Of a stretch of DNA of 64,000 nt, positions 1-10,400 are shown piece by piece. How positions within the stretch are numbered: position 1 is the first letter of the stretch; each line of letters starts with the position of its first letter. Origin of the DNA: Lingula anatina. Its lineage: Eukaryota > Brachiopoda > Lingulata > Lingulida > Lingulidae. The position numbers were made by a program, and so were the translations under genes. The notes beneath the pieces were generated by a model that did not search any database, had not been told where the DNA came from, and saw only the letters and a list, made by a program, of their open reading frames with translations. The DNA lies in assembly GCF_001039355.2 (NCBI RefSeq), contig NW_019775669.1, forward strand, positions 771,376 to 835,375, given 5' to 3'.

Positions 1-682
1 CTGTCTGTGAATTTAAAAAGTATGTTATTACAGTTTGTTGTAGAAAATTATTTTCGTTCCCGAGGGCCATGTTAATTTTTTGAGGAAAAAGCCGCAGAGG
101 CAGAGCAATTGAATCCCGGAACGCTTTCAAGGGGGTGGCGCCATATCAACTGGTTCAAAATGCGCCCTTAATTTTATCTTATATACAGTGTCGCGGTTCA
201 GTCAAAAAGGTCCTACTTAAAACCTCAGAAAGCAATAAAAATGATATTTCGGCTGATTAGGACAAAATTATGACTGTTCAGGGTTGTGAACAGTTATTTA
301 ATTAATCATCATTGTTATCATCATTATTATTTCATTTTTTTCCTTTCGCTTAAATGATAAAAAATAAGGCGGCTCGTGCTTTGTCTTATTATGAATAAAT
401 CCCCAAGTATCAGTTAGCGATCATTCATCACAACACTTTCTGCAACCTAACTGTTGACCCTTTTCATGTGTCTGTCGTTATAATGGCCTTCTTGTGACAA
501 CTTCTGTGACTTGTGACAATAACATTGCGCGCATGACATTTCCGTGTAACAATAGCCGTCTTTCATGTGTTGCAATTGGTTACTAACTTACAAAACAGAT
601 TGATGTTTTTCCTTCTCTCAGTTCTATGTAATATTCTATAATTATATTCACAAACTTACCATCTTACCATATATATATATTA

Positions 683-862
683 GGCCCCGTTCAGAAGAGG
701 GGACTAATTAGTCCGAGGGTCAAACATGGCGACCACTACAAAGCTTGTCGTCTAATCCGCTAATAGACACTAAATACAGGTAGATATCCAGCGGGGAAGT
801 ATTCAAGTGGGTTTTCCACATTTGTTCCTCGGACTTGTTTGTCTCCTATTCTGAATGGGGTC
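683..862. mobile_element. PIF/Harbinger-like MITE, 180 bp, with terminal inverted repeats and TTA target-site duplication
   Basis: The left end GGCCCCGTTCAGAA and the reverse complement of the right end GACCCCATTCAGAA begin terminal inverted repeats that can be followed for about 47 bp at roughly three-quarters identity. TTA flanks both sides (680-682 and 863-865). A 3 bp TWA duplication with GG-starting ends is the signature of PIF/Harbinger transposons. There is no coding capacity, so it is a non-autonomous element. It sits downstream of the second visible exon of paralog 1, probably inside its next intron. A related copy lies at 5298-5417. Confidence 0.7.
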
Positions 863-885
863 TTAGATAAGTGAGAGTCACTGAT

Positions 886-887
886 CC

Positions 888-918
<31 letters not shown>

Positions 919-926
919 AAAAAAAA
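886..926. repeat. C23-A18 homopolymer pair
   Basis: A run of 23 C is followed directly by 18 A, just outside the MITE. Such tracts are prone to length polymorphism and sequencing error. Confidence 0.9.
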
Positions 927-1213
927 GTGAACTTTGGGTCATGTCAGTCACGGTCAGTGTAATATTTGCATTTTAACTGTTTAATATCACTTTTTTAATT
1001 ACTGTTGATTTTTTTCCATATTAGAAAGTGCTATAGTATAAAAAGCGAAAATAATGGGGCAAGTCATTTTGCAAAAGTAACTCAAAATGTGTGCTTCACT
1101 GACTTGACCTAAATGTTCACTTTCTTGACAGTGGAATGAGCCATGAAATCAAATAAAGTAACAATATACTGCTGTTTATTTATACTGGCTATGACAAAAA
1201 AATTACATATTAC

Positions 1214-2535
1214 CTCTGTGTAGATTGCTGATGATTAAGTGTGGCTTGATGCCGGTTAGTTGCTCCATGTTCTCCCAAACACGTATAGCCAAGTCTCTGG
1301 TATTTGTATCTCTTGCAGTGTTTGCCTGGCATCGGGACACATCCGGGAACCCACACGAATGGCGCCAGACACACCTGGAGCCGTCCCAACAGCCGGCGAC
1401 CCTATCCGGCATACTTCTTGGTTTGAGGTAACCACCATGGGGTGCAGCTATTATTAATCTGCTATTGGGATCACCTAAGAGGAAAGAATAATTTAAATAC
1501 ATTAAAACGAAATAATTGAAGAAACGGAAGGGATGATAATAGTTTTTTTTTTTTTTATGGGAAAGTTGCTATCCCAAATCGATCGAATTTTATAACGGTT
1601 TATTACATTGGACAAATACTTTTAACCTAGTAAGTAAGCACGGCATCAGTGAAGGACGGGATGAATTTCTAAAAAAAAATGAATCAATGATATTTTAAAG
1701 AAAACGGCAGTGAAAAATTCTGCCCAGTCCTATATTCACCGAAATTTTTGACGTCCAAAATCCTAATATGTTACGTTAGTTTCAACGTTTTCGCAGCTAT
1801 TCTCAGTTGTGATTTCTGTGCATTTTTTCAGCCATTCCAATTGTAAATTTAACGATTGAAAACACGAATACGCCTAAGTATTCCAACCCAACTCAACTGT
1901 TTTTAAACATTTAAAAGATAAAGTTTTGAAACGTTTTAAACGGCTGCAAACGTGGCGCCTACTTAAGTTACCTTAGCTGAATGCTAAATAGTAGCGTGTG
2001 GGGAAAGGTTAAGTGTTAGACCTACCTCTGCTAATTTACATGCAAAAGAAGTAAGAATTTGTAAAAAAATTGATGTAATCTGGGGATATAGTCAAATGTT
2101 TTTTGAAGTAACAATAAGCGATTTATGGACGTTACACGTGTGACATAACACCGTTTAAGTTTCAAATGGGCTTACACATCTCGCGCCACGTGAGGATAAG
2201 AGTAGGTTTTTTTAGTAAACAGCCCAATTTTCCTTCAGAGAAAGGCACAATAGGTAATATTAAATATCAAAATAGATAGATTTGTCATAAAAATGAATGA
2301 GGTGAAGTTGGCATAAAACATTTTGGGTAAAGTATCGTAAAAAACGATCAAACTGTTTCTAAAAAACATTTTGCAGCAAAAGTTCATCTTTGCATTAAAC
2401 ATTTATACTTAACGTTGAAACTTAACATTTACCTGGGAAGTACTCCACGTAACCGAACGTCCCTTGCAACATTGTTATCACACTAACACCATTACAAAAT
2501 ATAATAAGCAAAAGTGTAATAGAATAGCAAGACAT
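1214..2535 (-). CDS. Secreted N-formylglutamate-amidohydrolase-like protein, paralog 1 (3' part outside window)
   Basis: Two coding exons are visible on the minus strand: 2535-2433 and 1474-1214. The first starts at an ATG followed by a hydrophobic stretch (residues 7-20, ITLLLIIFCNGVSV) that looks like a signal peptide, then GYVEYFPG. The second carries the APHGG motif, a Cys-rich segment and LIISNLHR. Both exons end in phase 1 at good donors, exactly as in paralog 2 at 5470-7042, so the two share gene structure. The expected third exon (DGNR and D-I-H-G motifs) is not in 1-1213, so it lies beyond the left edge or has been lost. By family knowledge the fold is a zinc-dependent amidohydrolase (HutG type, releasing formate from N-formylglutamate). 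The substrate of a secreted animal copy is unknown. Intron 1 (958 bp) is longer than in paralog 2. Confidence 0.72.
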
Positions 2536-4275
2536 TATCTCCAAGACTTCTTCAGCTTCAGGCCTTTGGAATCGGGATTGATCACACGGGACCGGGAAGA
2601 TCCGAATGTATGCGCTTTGAGAGCGACAAACGAGTCAAGTCACGACAGGTACGAGTTGACAATTTATTAAGTACTGTCTTTGTTTCTTTTCCTCGTTTTT
2701 ATCAAACATTTACAATATTTTGCTAAGTTAAATTTCATAGGCCGGTTGCACAGGCTGTCAGGGACCACAGTATTGAAAAAAAAGTGTTATTAGTATTTTT
2801 AAAACTTTCAGACACGATGTAGTATTAATTCAGTCAGTGGAAGGCTTTGTCTGTTAAATCCACACATGGGAAGCCAAGTTGTACATGTACAATGTATATG
2901 TAGCTTTAGGTAATTTTTTACACCTAGCAGTTCAAATGTTAATGTCCTTTGTTTCAAGCTAGTTATCTGTTAGAGCTTGATAACATGGAATTGTGTCTGA
3001 AGTAACCAATCGGTTTATAAGTTAGGTGATCGACAATTTAATTGATAAAGTTTAGCATAAAATCTGTGAACTTATCTAGAACATGTAACTTTTGGCTTAG
3101 AAAAAATATATATTCTGTTGAAGTTACAACATGGAGTCGTTTCATTCTTTTTCGTGTGCAGACGTGGAAACTGGGAATCTCCGTACCAGTATTACAGATA
3201 GCGTTACCCAGGCCCTGCATTAACACCCACGAGTAGTCTAGGTTGAAACTTGGAATAACCGACGCCCAAAGTTTTGATCAAGAGTAGGCCTACGTGTTTT
3301 CATTAATCAAACGTTTAAAATGATAATAACTCTTCGTATGAAATCTATATTTCACAATAAAAACATTGTGAATAACTCATAGAAATATAATATATTCTGT
3401 TTTATGACGAAAACAGCAGTTATAGCTATTATTCTGATATCTGAGATTGTCTTCTGATCAAGTGACCTCCATTGATGGCTATACTCAGTTATAATCTCTT
3501 AAGAGATTTTAACAAAAAAGCCAAACTTTTTAGAAAAAAAAGGGACTTACTTTGAATGTAAAAATCGATTCATTTAACCATTGGTAAGTATGGGGAAAGA
3601 GTTATTATCCCTTTAATGATTATAGCAATAGGCTTAAGGCTCATAACTAATAACAAATGTAGGCTATGACTAAATAAGCAATATCATATCACTAGCTGAG
3701 GTCCTACCCTAAACAGATAGTTTAACTGATAGCGGCTTGCTGGGGAAATCAGTCAAGACCCAATTATAGGCTTATATATTTGGTTTTTATTAGTCTCAAC
3801 ATGTTGCTATCACTTGATAGTACTAGTACTGTATAAGGCCTATATACCGGTACATTAATAGGCATGTGTTTTTCTGCTTTTAGTGACTGGCAGCCGCTGT
3901 CTGAATCGTCACTTGCCCGTTGTTCGTTGGCCTGTACACGTCAGTGACATCAGATTATAGATAATGATACGTGTCATTATCATATGATTCATACTTACTT
4001 GTGGTTCATTATTAGGTTTTTATTTTCATCAGTTTTTCCAGCAACGACAACTTGCCTCGTCTCTCCCTCAAATCCGGCTTTAGAGAACCTTTAGGGCCTA
4101 TTTATTGCCCATCGGGTGAGAACCGATAAGAGCATACGAGCAGGCAACATTAATTAATAATGGGATGCAATGCATTGTTCATTGAAAAATATCATATATA
4201 TTTTTAAAATGCCTTTAGGGCTACATCTGTTACATCGCGGATAAGTTCGCTTGGAGTAGGCCTATGTAGGCCAAC

Positions 4276-4313
4276 CAAGGAGTTATAACAGAAGGTTCTG
4301 TTATAACTCCTTG
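4276..4313. repeat. Perfect 18-bp-arm inverted repeat with 2-nt spacer
   Basis: The left arm CAAGGAGTTATAACAGAA (4276-4293) is exactly the reverse complement of the right arm (4296-4313), separated only by GG. A perfect 38 bp hairpin in AT-rich DNA is unlikely by chance and can extrude as a cruciform. The loop is too short for a microRNA precursor. Confidence 0.92.
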
Positions 4314-5297
4314 ATGTAACTAAAATGAAAAATTAACGGCCTTTCAGTACTAATCGAAGCTAGCTGAAGTAAACTGTAGATGATCTTGTAAAAAGAATGT
4401 ACACATCAACTTGAATTTGTTAACTCAAACTTGCCTTCATTTCAAAGCAGCTGTATTGTATTATGAGGAACCAAAACCGAGGCTTAGTTGCGGAATGGAT
4501 TGTTTGATAAACAAATTCTTCTTGTTGCAGAGAACGGAAAAATTGTCACTGAGCGAAACGGGATCTAACTATTTTTGACCATATTTATTGGTTTATTTTA
4601 GATCCATTAGTCGTGTGTACCCCAGTAGTGTGATAAATTCGCCTTTAAACTTTGCCTTGGTAAGTTGACGCTGGTGAATAATCTTCTTAACAAAGGTGTT
4701 CAGCTTCACAGTTTATGGATATGCCAAATGTTGTCTGCTGACAATTACCTAACGAGTACCGTAGATGTTACCTTGTAGACAAGGTCTCCTGGGAGCCATT
4801 TCCATTATTCTTGTCATTTTGATACGGGGGGATTATAAAGGTTGGTGGATTAGGGGTTATAAGGGTCTGAATTGGTTCAGTTCACTCTTCACTCTCCACT
4901 CTCCCACACAGACTACTGGTTCTGTATATAATAAATTTATAACATACAAATTGTTTCCACTATTTGTTAACATTTTAATTTAAAAATTTATAATACCCTG
5001 ATTTTACTTTAAATAGAATGTGTAGCTGTCACTAGGGTTACGTAATCCGTTTTAAACTGAAAACATCTTGTAGAACTTGATTGCATTTCTTTCTTATCAA
5101 TAAAAAACATAAACAGTTTTATGTAGACTAATGTTATTATAACTGAGACGTGTTGACATTTCTTTACCAAATATTGGTATAATTTGATTTCAATTTGGAA
5201 GTTTCCAAAATATAATTTGGCCATGAAATAATCATTATGACAGTAGTACCATTGAAAACTGCCCCACTAACAGAATACTGGGATTGATTATTATACA

Positions 5298-5417
5298 TGT
5301 CGCATTCAGAACAGTGGACTAACTAGTCAGAGGGTCAAATATGGCCGACCCACTTGAATACTCTCCCATGGGGAATCTATTCAGTGTCTATAAGAGGATT
5401 AGACAGTAAGAAATGAA
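5298..5417 (-). mobile_element. Degraded, inverted partial copy of the 683-862 MITE
   Basis: This stretch matches the reverse complement of the element at 683-862. It has a TIR-like start (CATTCAGAACAG, then GGACTAACTAGTC and GAGGGTCAAA), followed by the internal landmarks CCCACTTGAATACT, AGTGTCTAT and GGATTAGAC in the same order. The outermost bases, the second TIR and a clean TTA duplication are not recognisable. It lies 53 bp upstream of the proposed start codon of paralog 2, so it may form part of that gene's promoter or 5' UTR. Confidence 0.6.
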
Positions 5418-5469
5418 GAGTTCTACATAGTGACTGCTTCTTGGTTTTGGGTGAAGTGTTTCAACAGTT

Positions 5470-7042
5470 ATGAAAAAACTAAATATTAAAGCTTATGTTG
5501 TTCTCATTTCAGCGGAAGGGATGAAGAAGAAGAAACAACAACTGCCTGTCCCCCAATCTTGTGAAGGTAGCACGGATAACTATGTGCAATATATTCCTGG
5601 TAAGAACATTCAAAGCGGGCTCATTTTATGAAGCTTTATTATAATAGTAAATGTCACCATCAAAGTATTTTGTGATTTTTACAGAGTGAATTTCATTACA
5701 AAGAAAAAGAACTGAACCTGAATGAAAAACAGTATCAGAACTATTTTAACATGCGATTGCTTTTTATTATTTATTGTTATTCATTTTTTTTTTCAAGGAA
5801 CTCTGAATTTAATACTCACAGCTCCCCATGGAGGGCATCTGAAGCCAAAGTACATCCCCAACCGTTGTGAGAAGAGGTGGAAAGATTGTGAATGCATGTA
5901 CAGGTCTTGTGAAAACCCAGATCTTAGTATTAGTGTTCACAATGACCGAAAAACACAGGAGCTCACTCTTAGTCTTGCGGAGGAGTTAGGAAAACTTACA
6001 GGTGGCAGACCTCATGTTGTCATAAATCATCTCCACAGAAGTAAGTTATGAAAGGAAAGTTTCAGACTTACTGGAGTTTGTTAACTTTTGTGTATTTACG
6101 TATACTAATGTGGAGGTCTTTCCTCTGGCTATACTGTATAAGTTAGACATCCAGTCATATTAACATAAACATAACATAAAATTCTTTTAATTCTGTAATT
6201 GACTTAAAATTTTGTCTAGTTGAGAGTATTTCGTCTCCCTCACAGAGACTGTAGCTGGTCTATTGAGAATACTGGTGAAAATATTCTTGGAGGATAATGC
6301 AGTGCAATGGGTAGTTTATAGAGTAATAAAAATTACATGTACTACTTAAAGAAGGGAAAACACTGTTTTGTGGCTTGTGAAAGATTTGTTTGTTGTTCTC
6401 CATTGACTTACAAATGTCAGAAACTACTTACAGATTTTTTTCACAGAAACTTGATTCACAAAATCATTCATGTATTTGTTAATTGTAGAAAAGATGGACG
6501 GCAATAGAGGCGAGTGTATTGGTTCTTTTCATGTACCAGCATCATTGAGAGCCCACAGACAGTACCATAGTACAATACAGAAAGCCAAACAGAGTATCCG
6601 TGGTGCAGGGCTGCTCATAGATATCCATGGCCAGGCCCATCCAGAGAGACTCATAGAACTTGGGTATTGTATTTCTAAAGCTAAACTCAATGCAAGAGAG
6701 CTTTACCATGAACATACGTCAATCAGATCTCTCTTTGAAAGGAAGAAGGACAAAGTACATTCGTTCTCCAACTTGATCAATGGAGAAGCAAGCTTCGGAG
6801 CATTCCTGGAACAAATGGGTTACCCCGCTGTGCCATCAAATCTGCACCCATCACCAGAGGAGGCCCCATACTACCCTGGGGGCTTCACTGTACAGACCCA
6901 TGGTTCCAAAAGTGGAGGTCTGATTGATGCTATACAAGTGGAGTGCCCGGCTTATCTTCGTGAAGATGAAAAAAGGGCCGGATTTGTTCATGATTTGGCA
7001 GTGGCCATTAAGTCTTACCTAGATGCCTACTATAATGACTGA
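5470..7042 (+). CDS. Secreted N-formylglutamate-amidohydrolase-like protein, paralog 2 (complete)
   Basis: Three exons: 5470-5599, 5798-6040 and 6489-7042, all joined in phase 1, giving 308 aa. The ATG at 5470 is preferred over the internal one at 5521 because paralog 1 has an unbroken first exon with a signal peptide. Here the first residues (MKKLNIKAYVVLISA) form a short, weaker signal-like stretch. Motifs follow the FGase family in order: APHGG (about residue 53), LHR-KK-MDGNR across the exon 2/3 joint (like the family's R..VD.NR), DIHGQ (about 165), and near the C-terminus GGFTVQTHG...DAIQVE. The Cys cluster after APHGG suits an extracellular protein. The nearest bacterial relatives release formate from N-formylglutamate, but the animal substrate is not known. 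A possible acceptor at 5511-5512 allows an alternative first exon. An AATAAA at 7383-7388 is a likely poly(A) signal. Confidence 0.8.
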
Positions 7043-7427
7043 TTTATCTGGACAAATGTTATAAATTTATTTTCAGTTGTTTTTCTTAAAGTTACTAACA
7101 GCATTGGCCCAGTTTGTCAGACATTTTAAGGATGATGGGAGATTTCTATCTCTAACGGTGCTTTTTCTCTCAGTTGTTTTAAGTATTTTTCAAGTATTTT
7201 TTTTATTTTGCACTCCCAAATCTTGTTGAACTTCTGTAGACTGAAATCGTAACAGCTGAGATATGAGGTATTTCCCCCGTACTTGAAATTACTTGAACAC
7301 CCCTACAGAATGAAAGCTGTGAACAAATACAGGTTGTTTCTTTATAAATATTTACTTTTTTGTTGCATTGTTGTGATAAAATAATAAACATAAGTTTAAA
7401 GAAGATATGGAATGAGATTTTTGCCAT

Positions 7428-7432
<5 letters not shown>

Positions 7433-7465
<33 letters not shown>
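7433..7465. repeat. (TA)n microsatellite
   Basis: A 33 bp uninterrupted TA dinucleotide run lies just beyond the likely poly(A) site of the amidohydrolase-like gene. Confidence 0.95.
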
Positions 7466-7467
<2 letters not shown>

Positions 7468-10400
7468 TACGTCTACATGTCGTAAAATGTGTAGAAAAAC
7501 CTTTCCTAATGTCAGGTTTTCAGTCTGATAAAGGTTCTTCAACTATAGATTTGCTTGGACTATGTCTGACATCTATTTTTAAAGTATTGGAAAAGATCTT
7601 AGCGTTGACAAAGTTTACCTCAAAAACGCGAACTCCATGATGCGTTAGTTGTGCCAGGTTGCAGCCGAGCTTCCCGTAGGCATATCCCAAGTGCAGCGGT
7701 CGGCCTTTCAATGTAGCGCCAACAGTGGACAATGCGCTCCACCCAACCCAGGAATGTTTCAAAAAAGAACCATGCGCGATCAAAAGACGGATAATTTCAA
7801 CAGCAGGGCGTTTTCAAGTTTATGCTTGTCAGTTCTTCCGAATTACACACTGTTACTATCATCGTTTTGTTGATATAATATCGTTTTCGTCGTGTCAACA
7901 GTTATTTCTTCGCAATTCTAGCAGCGGTTTGATTATTTAGTGGGGATATCGGATTAACTGCACTGTAGGTCGTAAATATGTGGCAGAGATCGCGCTTTTT
8001 TCTTTTTTTTCTCTTCTTTCTGTTTTTCCCCTTCTCTTTTTTCCCCTTCTTGATATTTCTAAATTGAATTATTTGGGGATTTCTTCACTGTCGTTTTTGT
8101 TGTAGTTTTGTTCGCACAAATGTTACTCTGTCCACTCGGATTTTGAAGATTATACATAAAATAATTCAGTAGTTTCTCTTGGGCATTTATATTCTTTATA
8201 GCGTGGTATTAAAATGTAATGGGCCATAACAGCTGGCAACGCACTGTTTCAAGCTTTTAGCTCCTTTTTATGACGGGGTATTTATGGTTATAGTACTGGA
8301 TACAGATGTACTTATATTTTCTACACAGAGGTCCGCGTACGTACATTGTATCTTTTAAATTGAACGGATGTTTTCATGACTTGGCGAATCATCTCAGAAT
8401 TCAAATATATCATTTCTGCGTTCCTGCATACAATTGGCGAGGGTTGCTTTTTTGTCATTGTCATTGTTACCCAATTTACTTTAATGCGTCCAGTGTTCAA
8501 ACATGCTACGCATATGATATCTCAAACAATCTGAGTGATAGGATATTTCCTAAACGCGACTCGCGCTGTATGATGTTGGGACACCAACTTAGCGAAAACT
8601 TGTCTCAAGCCACGCTATGCTTGATAAAAAAGAAAGAAATCACCTCAATGTCATATGTCATCTTTTCCATAGAAGTGCATATCGTTTATAATACTTTCAA
8701 ACAATCTCAATCCATTCAACTTAGCTGATATGACATTTACTCATGTGCTACATGTAAATCCGTCTCGGCAGATTTCATTAAAGGGGACTTTTGTCCTGGA
8801 TTGAGAAATCAATCTGACAGCGGTGCACCAAGCGTGGTTGGAGTCCTTTTGTTAATCGATCAATTCAACGGAAAATTTGATAAACGCACTCGATTGCAGC
8901 TAGCCAAGCATCAAATGATCTACTTCTCAATCCATCTTATTCTTACAACTTTACTAAAGCCAGCCCTTTAGGCAGCCAAACCTCCGTATACGATAACATT
9001 GTTCAGGGAGATTTGTATGGCTTGCAAGGGACTTCGGGAGATCATGTTAATCGGCGCTGACTTTTGGCCCTAGTATTATGGCAGATCTTGCTAATCATGT
9101 GGGCGGGCTCGTGGTGGGTAAACTATTTCGGGTCCCAGTACTACCTATTCCTGCGATTTACAGTTCAATGCATTTACATGGTGCAATTTCTAGTTGATCA
9201 CTGGTAGATTGCAACGCTTTTTTTGTGATCATGACGTTTTTACATTGTTTTCAAGTATGATCAGTTGCACAGAATTAAACCAGTATGGAATAGTTTAGAT
9301 ACACACGCAAGTTGCATCGATTGGTTTCACGAATGATTTTGTTTCAGCACCTGTAGAGCTGTCATATTCAAGAGGCAGTCAAGGGGATATAACGGGGCCG
9401 TATGGGGTCTTAAGCACTTTTATTACCATCGGTCTGGTTTGTAGTGATGATCGATCCTAAATCTGTCACAAATGAGTAGTTCATCAGTTGGTGGAACGGA
9501 AACAATTACGATATCTTGCAGAGTAAAACTACTACTACTTGTCGTCCGTTTCCTCGACAGGTGTGAATTTATGCCTTGGTGGCGTGCCGACGACAACCAC
9601 TGCTGCTTTATTTCTGTTGCTTTTAATGGACTGTGACTGCCCGCTAAAAATACTATTAGCTCAAATATTGAATACCAGCACAACAAAGGTCTGCATACCG
9701 GGATCATTTTCGCGTGCGAAGTTAATTCCTTCGCTCCGCCTTCTTTTAATACTGTGACGACGTCACGATGCTAGCTCAGCGTGGCTTAATGGCATTAACT
9801 GATATTTGGCAGATAGTAAATAGACACCTGATTAAGTCAATGTAGAGGCAGCACAGCCGTCGGGGAAGCAACATCCAGATTGAACTGAAAAAGGTAATAC
9901 CAATAGCCTCACTCAAGAATTTAATACATTCTTGTTTTACTGTACAGTCTGACTAGGATAGTGTACGTGGTTGCTGTCGAATACGATTTGCACAAGTCTG
10001 CGCGGTTTATGAAGACTGGTAGGTGGTTAAATTTATGTAACTTTTTGAGAAGTCGGCTGCATACGAAATTTATGTATACATTTTGGTTAATTTTCTTGTT
10101 AATATCTTATAGCCATTTTAAAGTTATGAGTGGAATGAAACATGGAGCGCTTAGACCACAAGCCGTGTTCAAAGTATTGAAAAAGGTTTGGGAAGTGGCG
10201 TTGCATTTATATTTTTTCGATCGGTAAAACCAGCGGTACGGCCGTCACAACAAGTTCACAAAAGCCTTGGAATGCAGACTTTGATTCTCTCTCGCTGTGG
10301 GGCACACACCTTTCACACGCAGACAATATCACCTGACGCTTCGCATCTATGCCTTTTGCCGACCGACCGCGAAGTCTCCAAAGTTAAATGAAAGCATGAC

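Larger units (their letters stand above)
2536..5469. other. Head-to-head intergenic region between the two amidohydrolase-like paralogs
   Basis: About 2.9 kb separates the two divergent start codons. No coding exon is supported here. It contains the perfect hairpin at 4276-4313 and the degraded MITE at 5298-5417. The promoters of both paralogs must lie here, but I could not place a core promoter motif with confidence. Confidence 0.6.

Noticed and set aside
1225-1457. Plus-strand open frames overlapping the amidohydrolase-like exon
   Set aside because: They are shadows of the minus-strand exon, which has family motifs and correct splice sites.
8306-8728. 140-codon open frame on the plus strand
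   Set aside because: Composition is like random AT-rich translation, there is no recognisable domain or motif, and no plausible splice partners or conserved neighbours.
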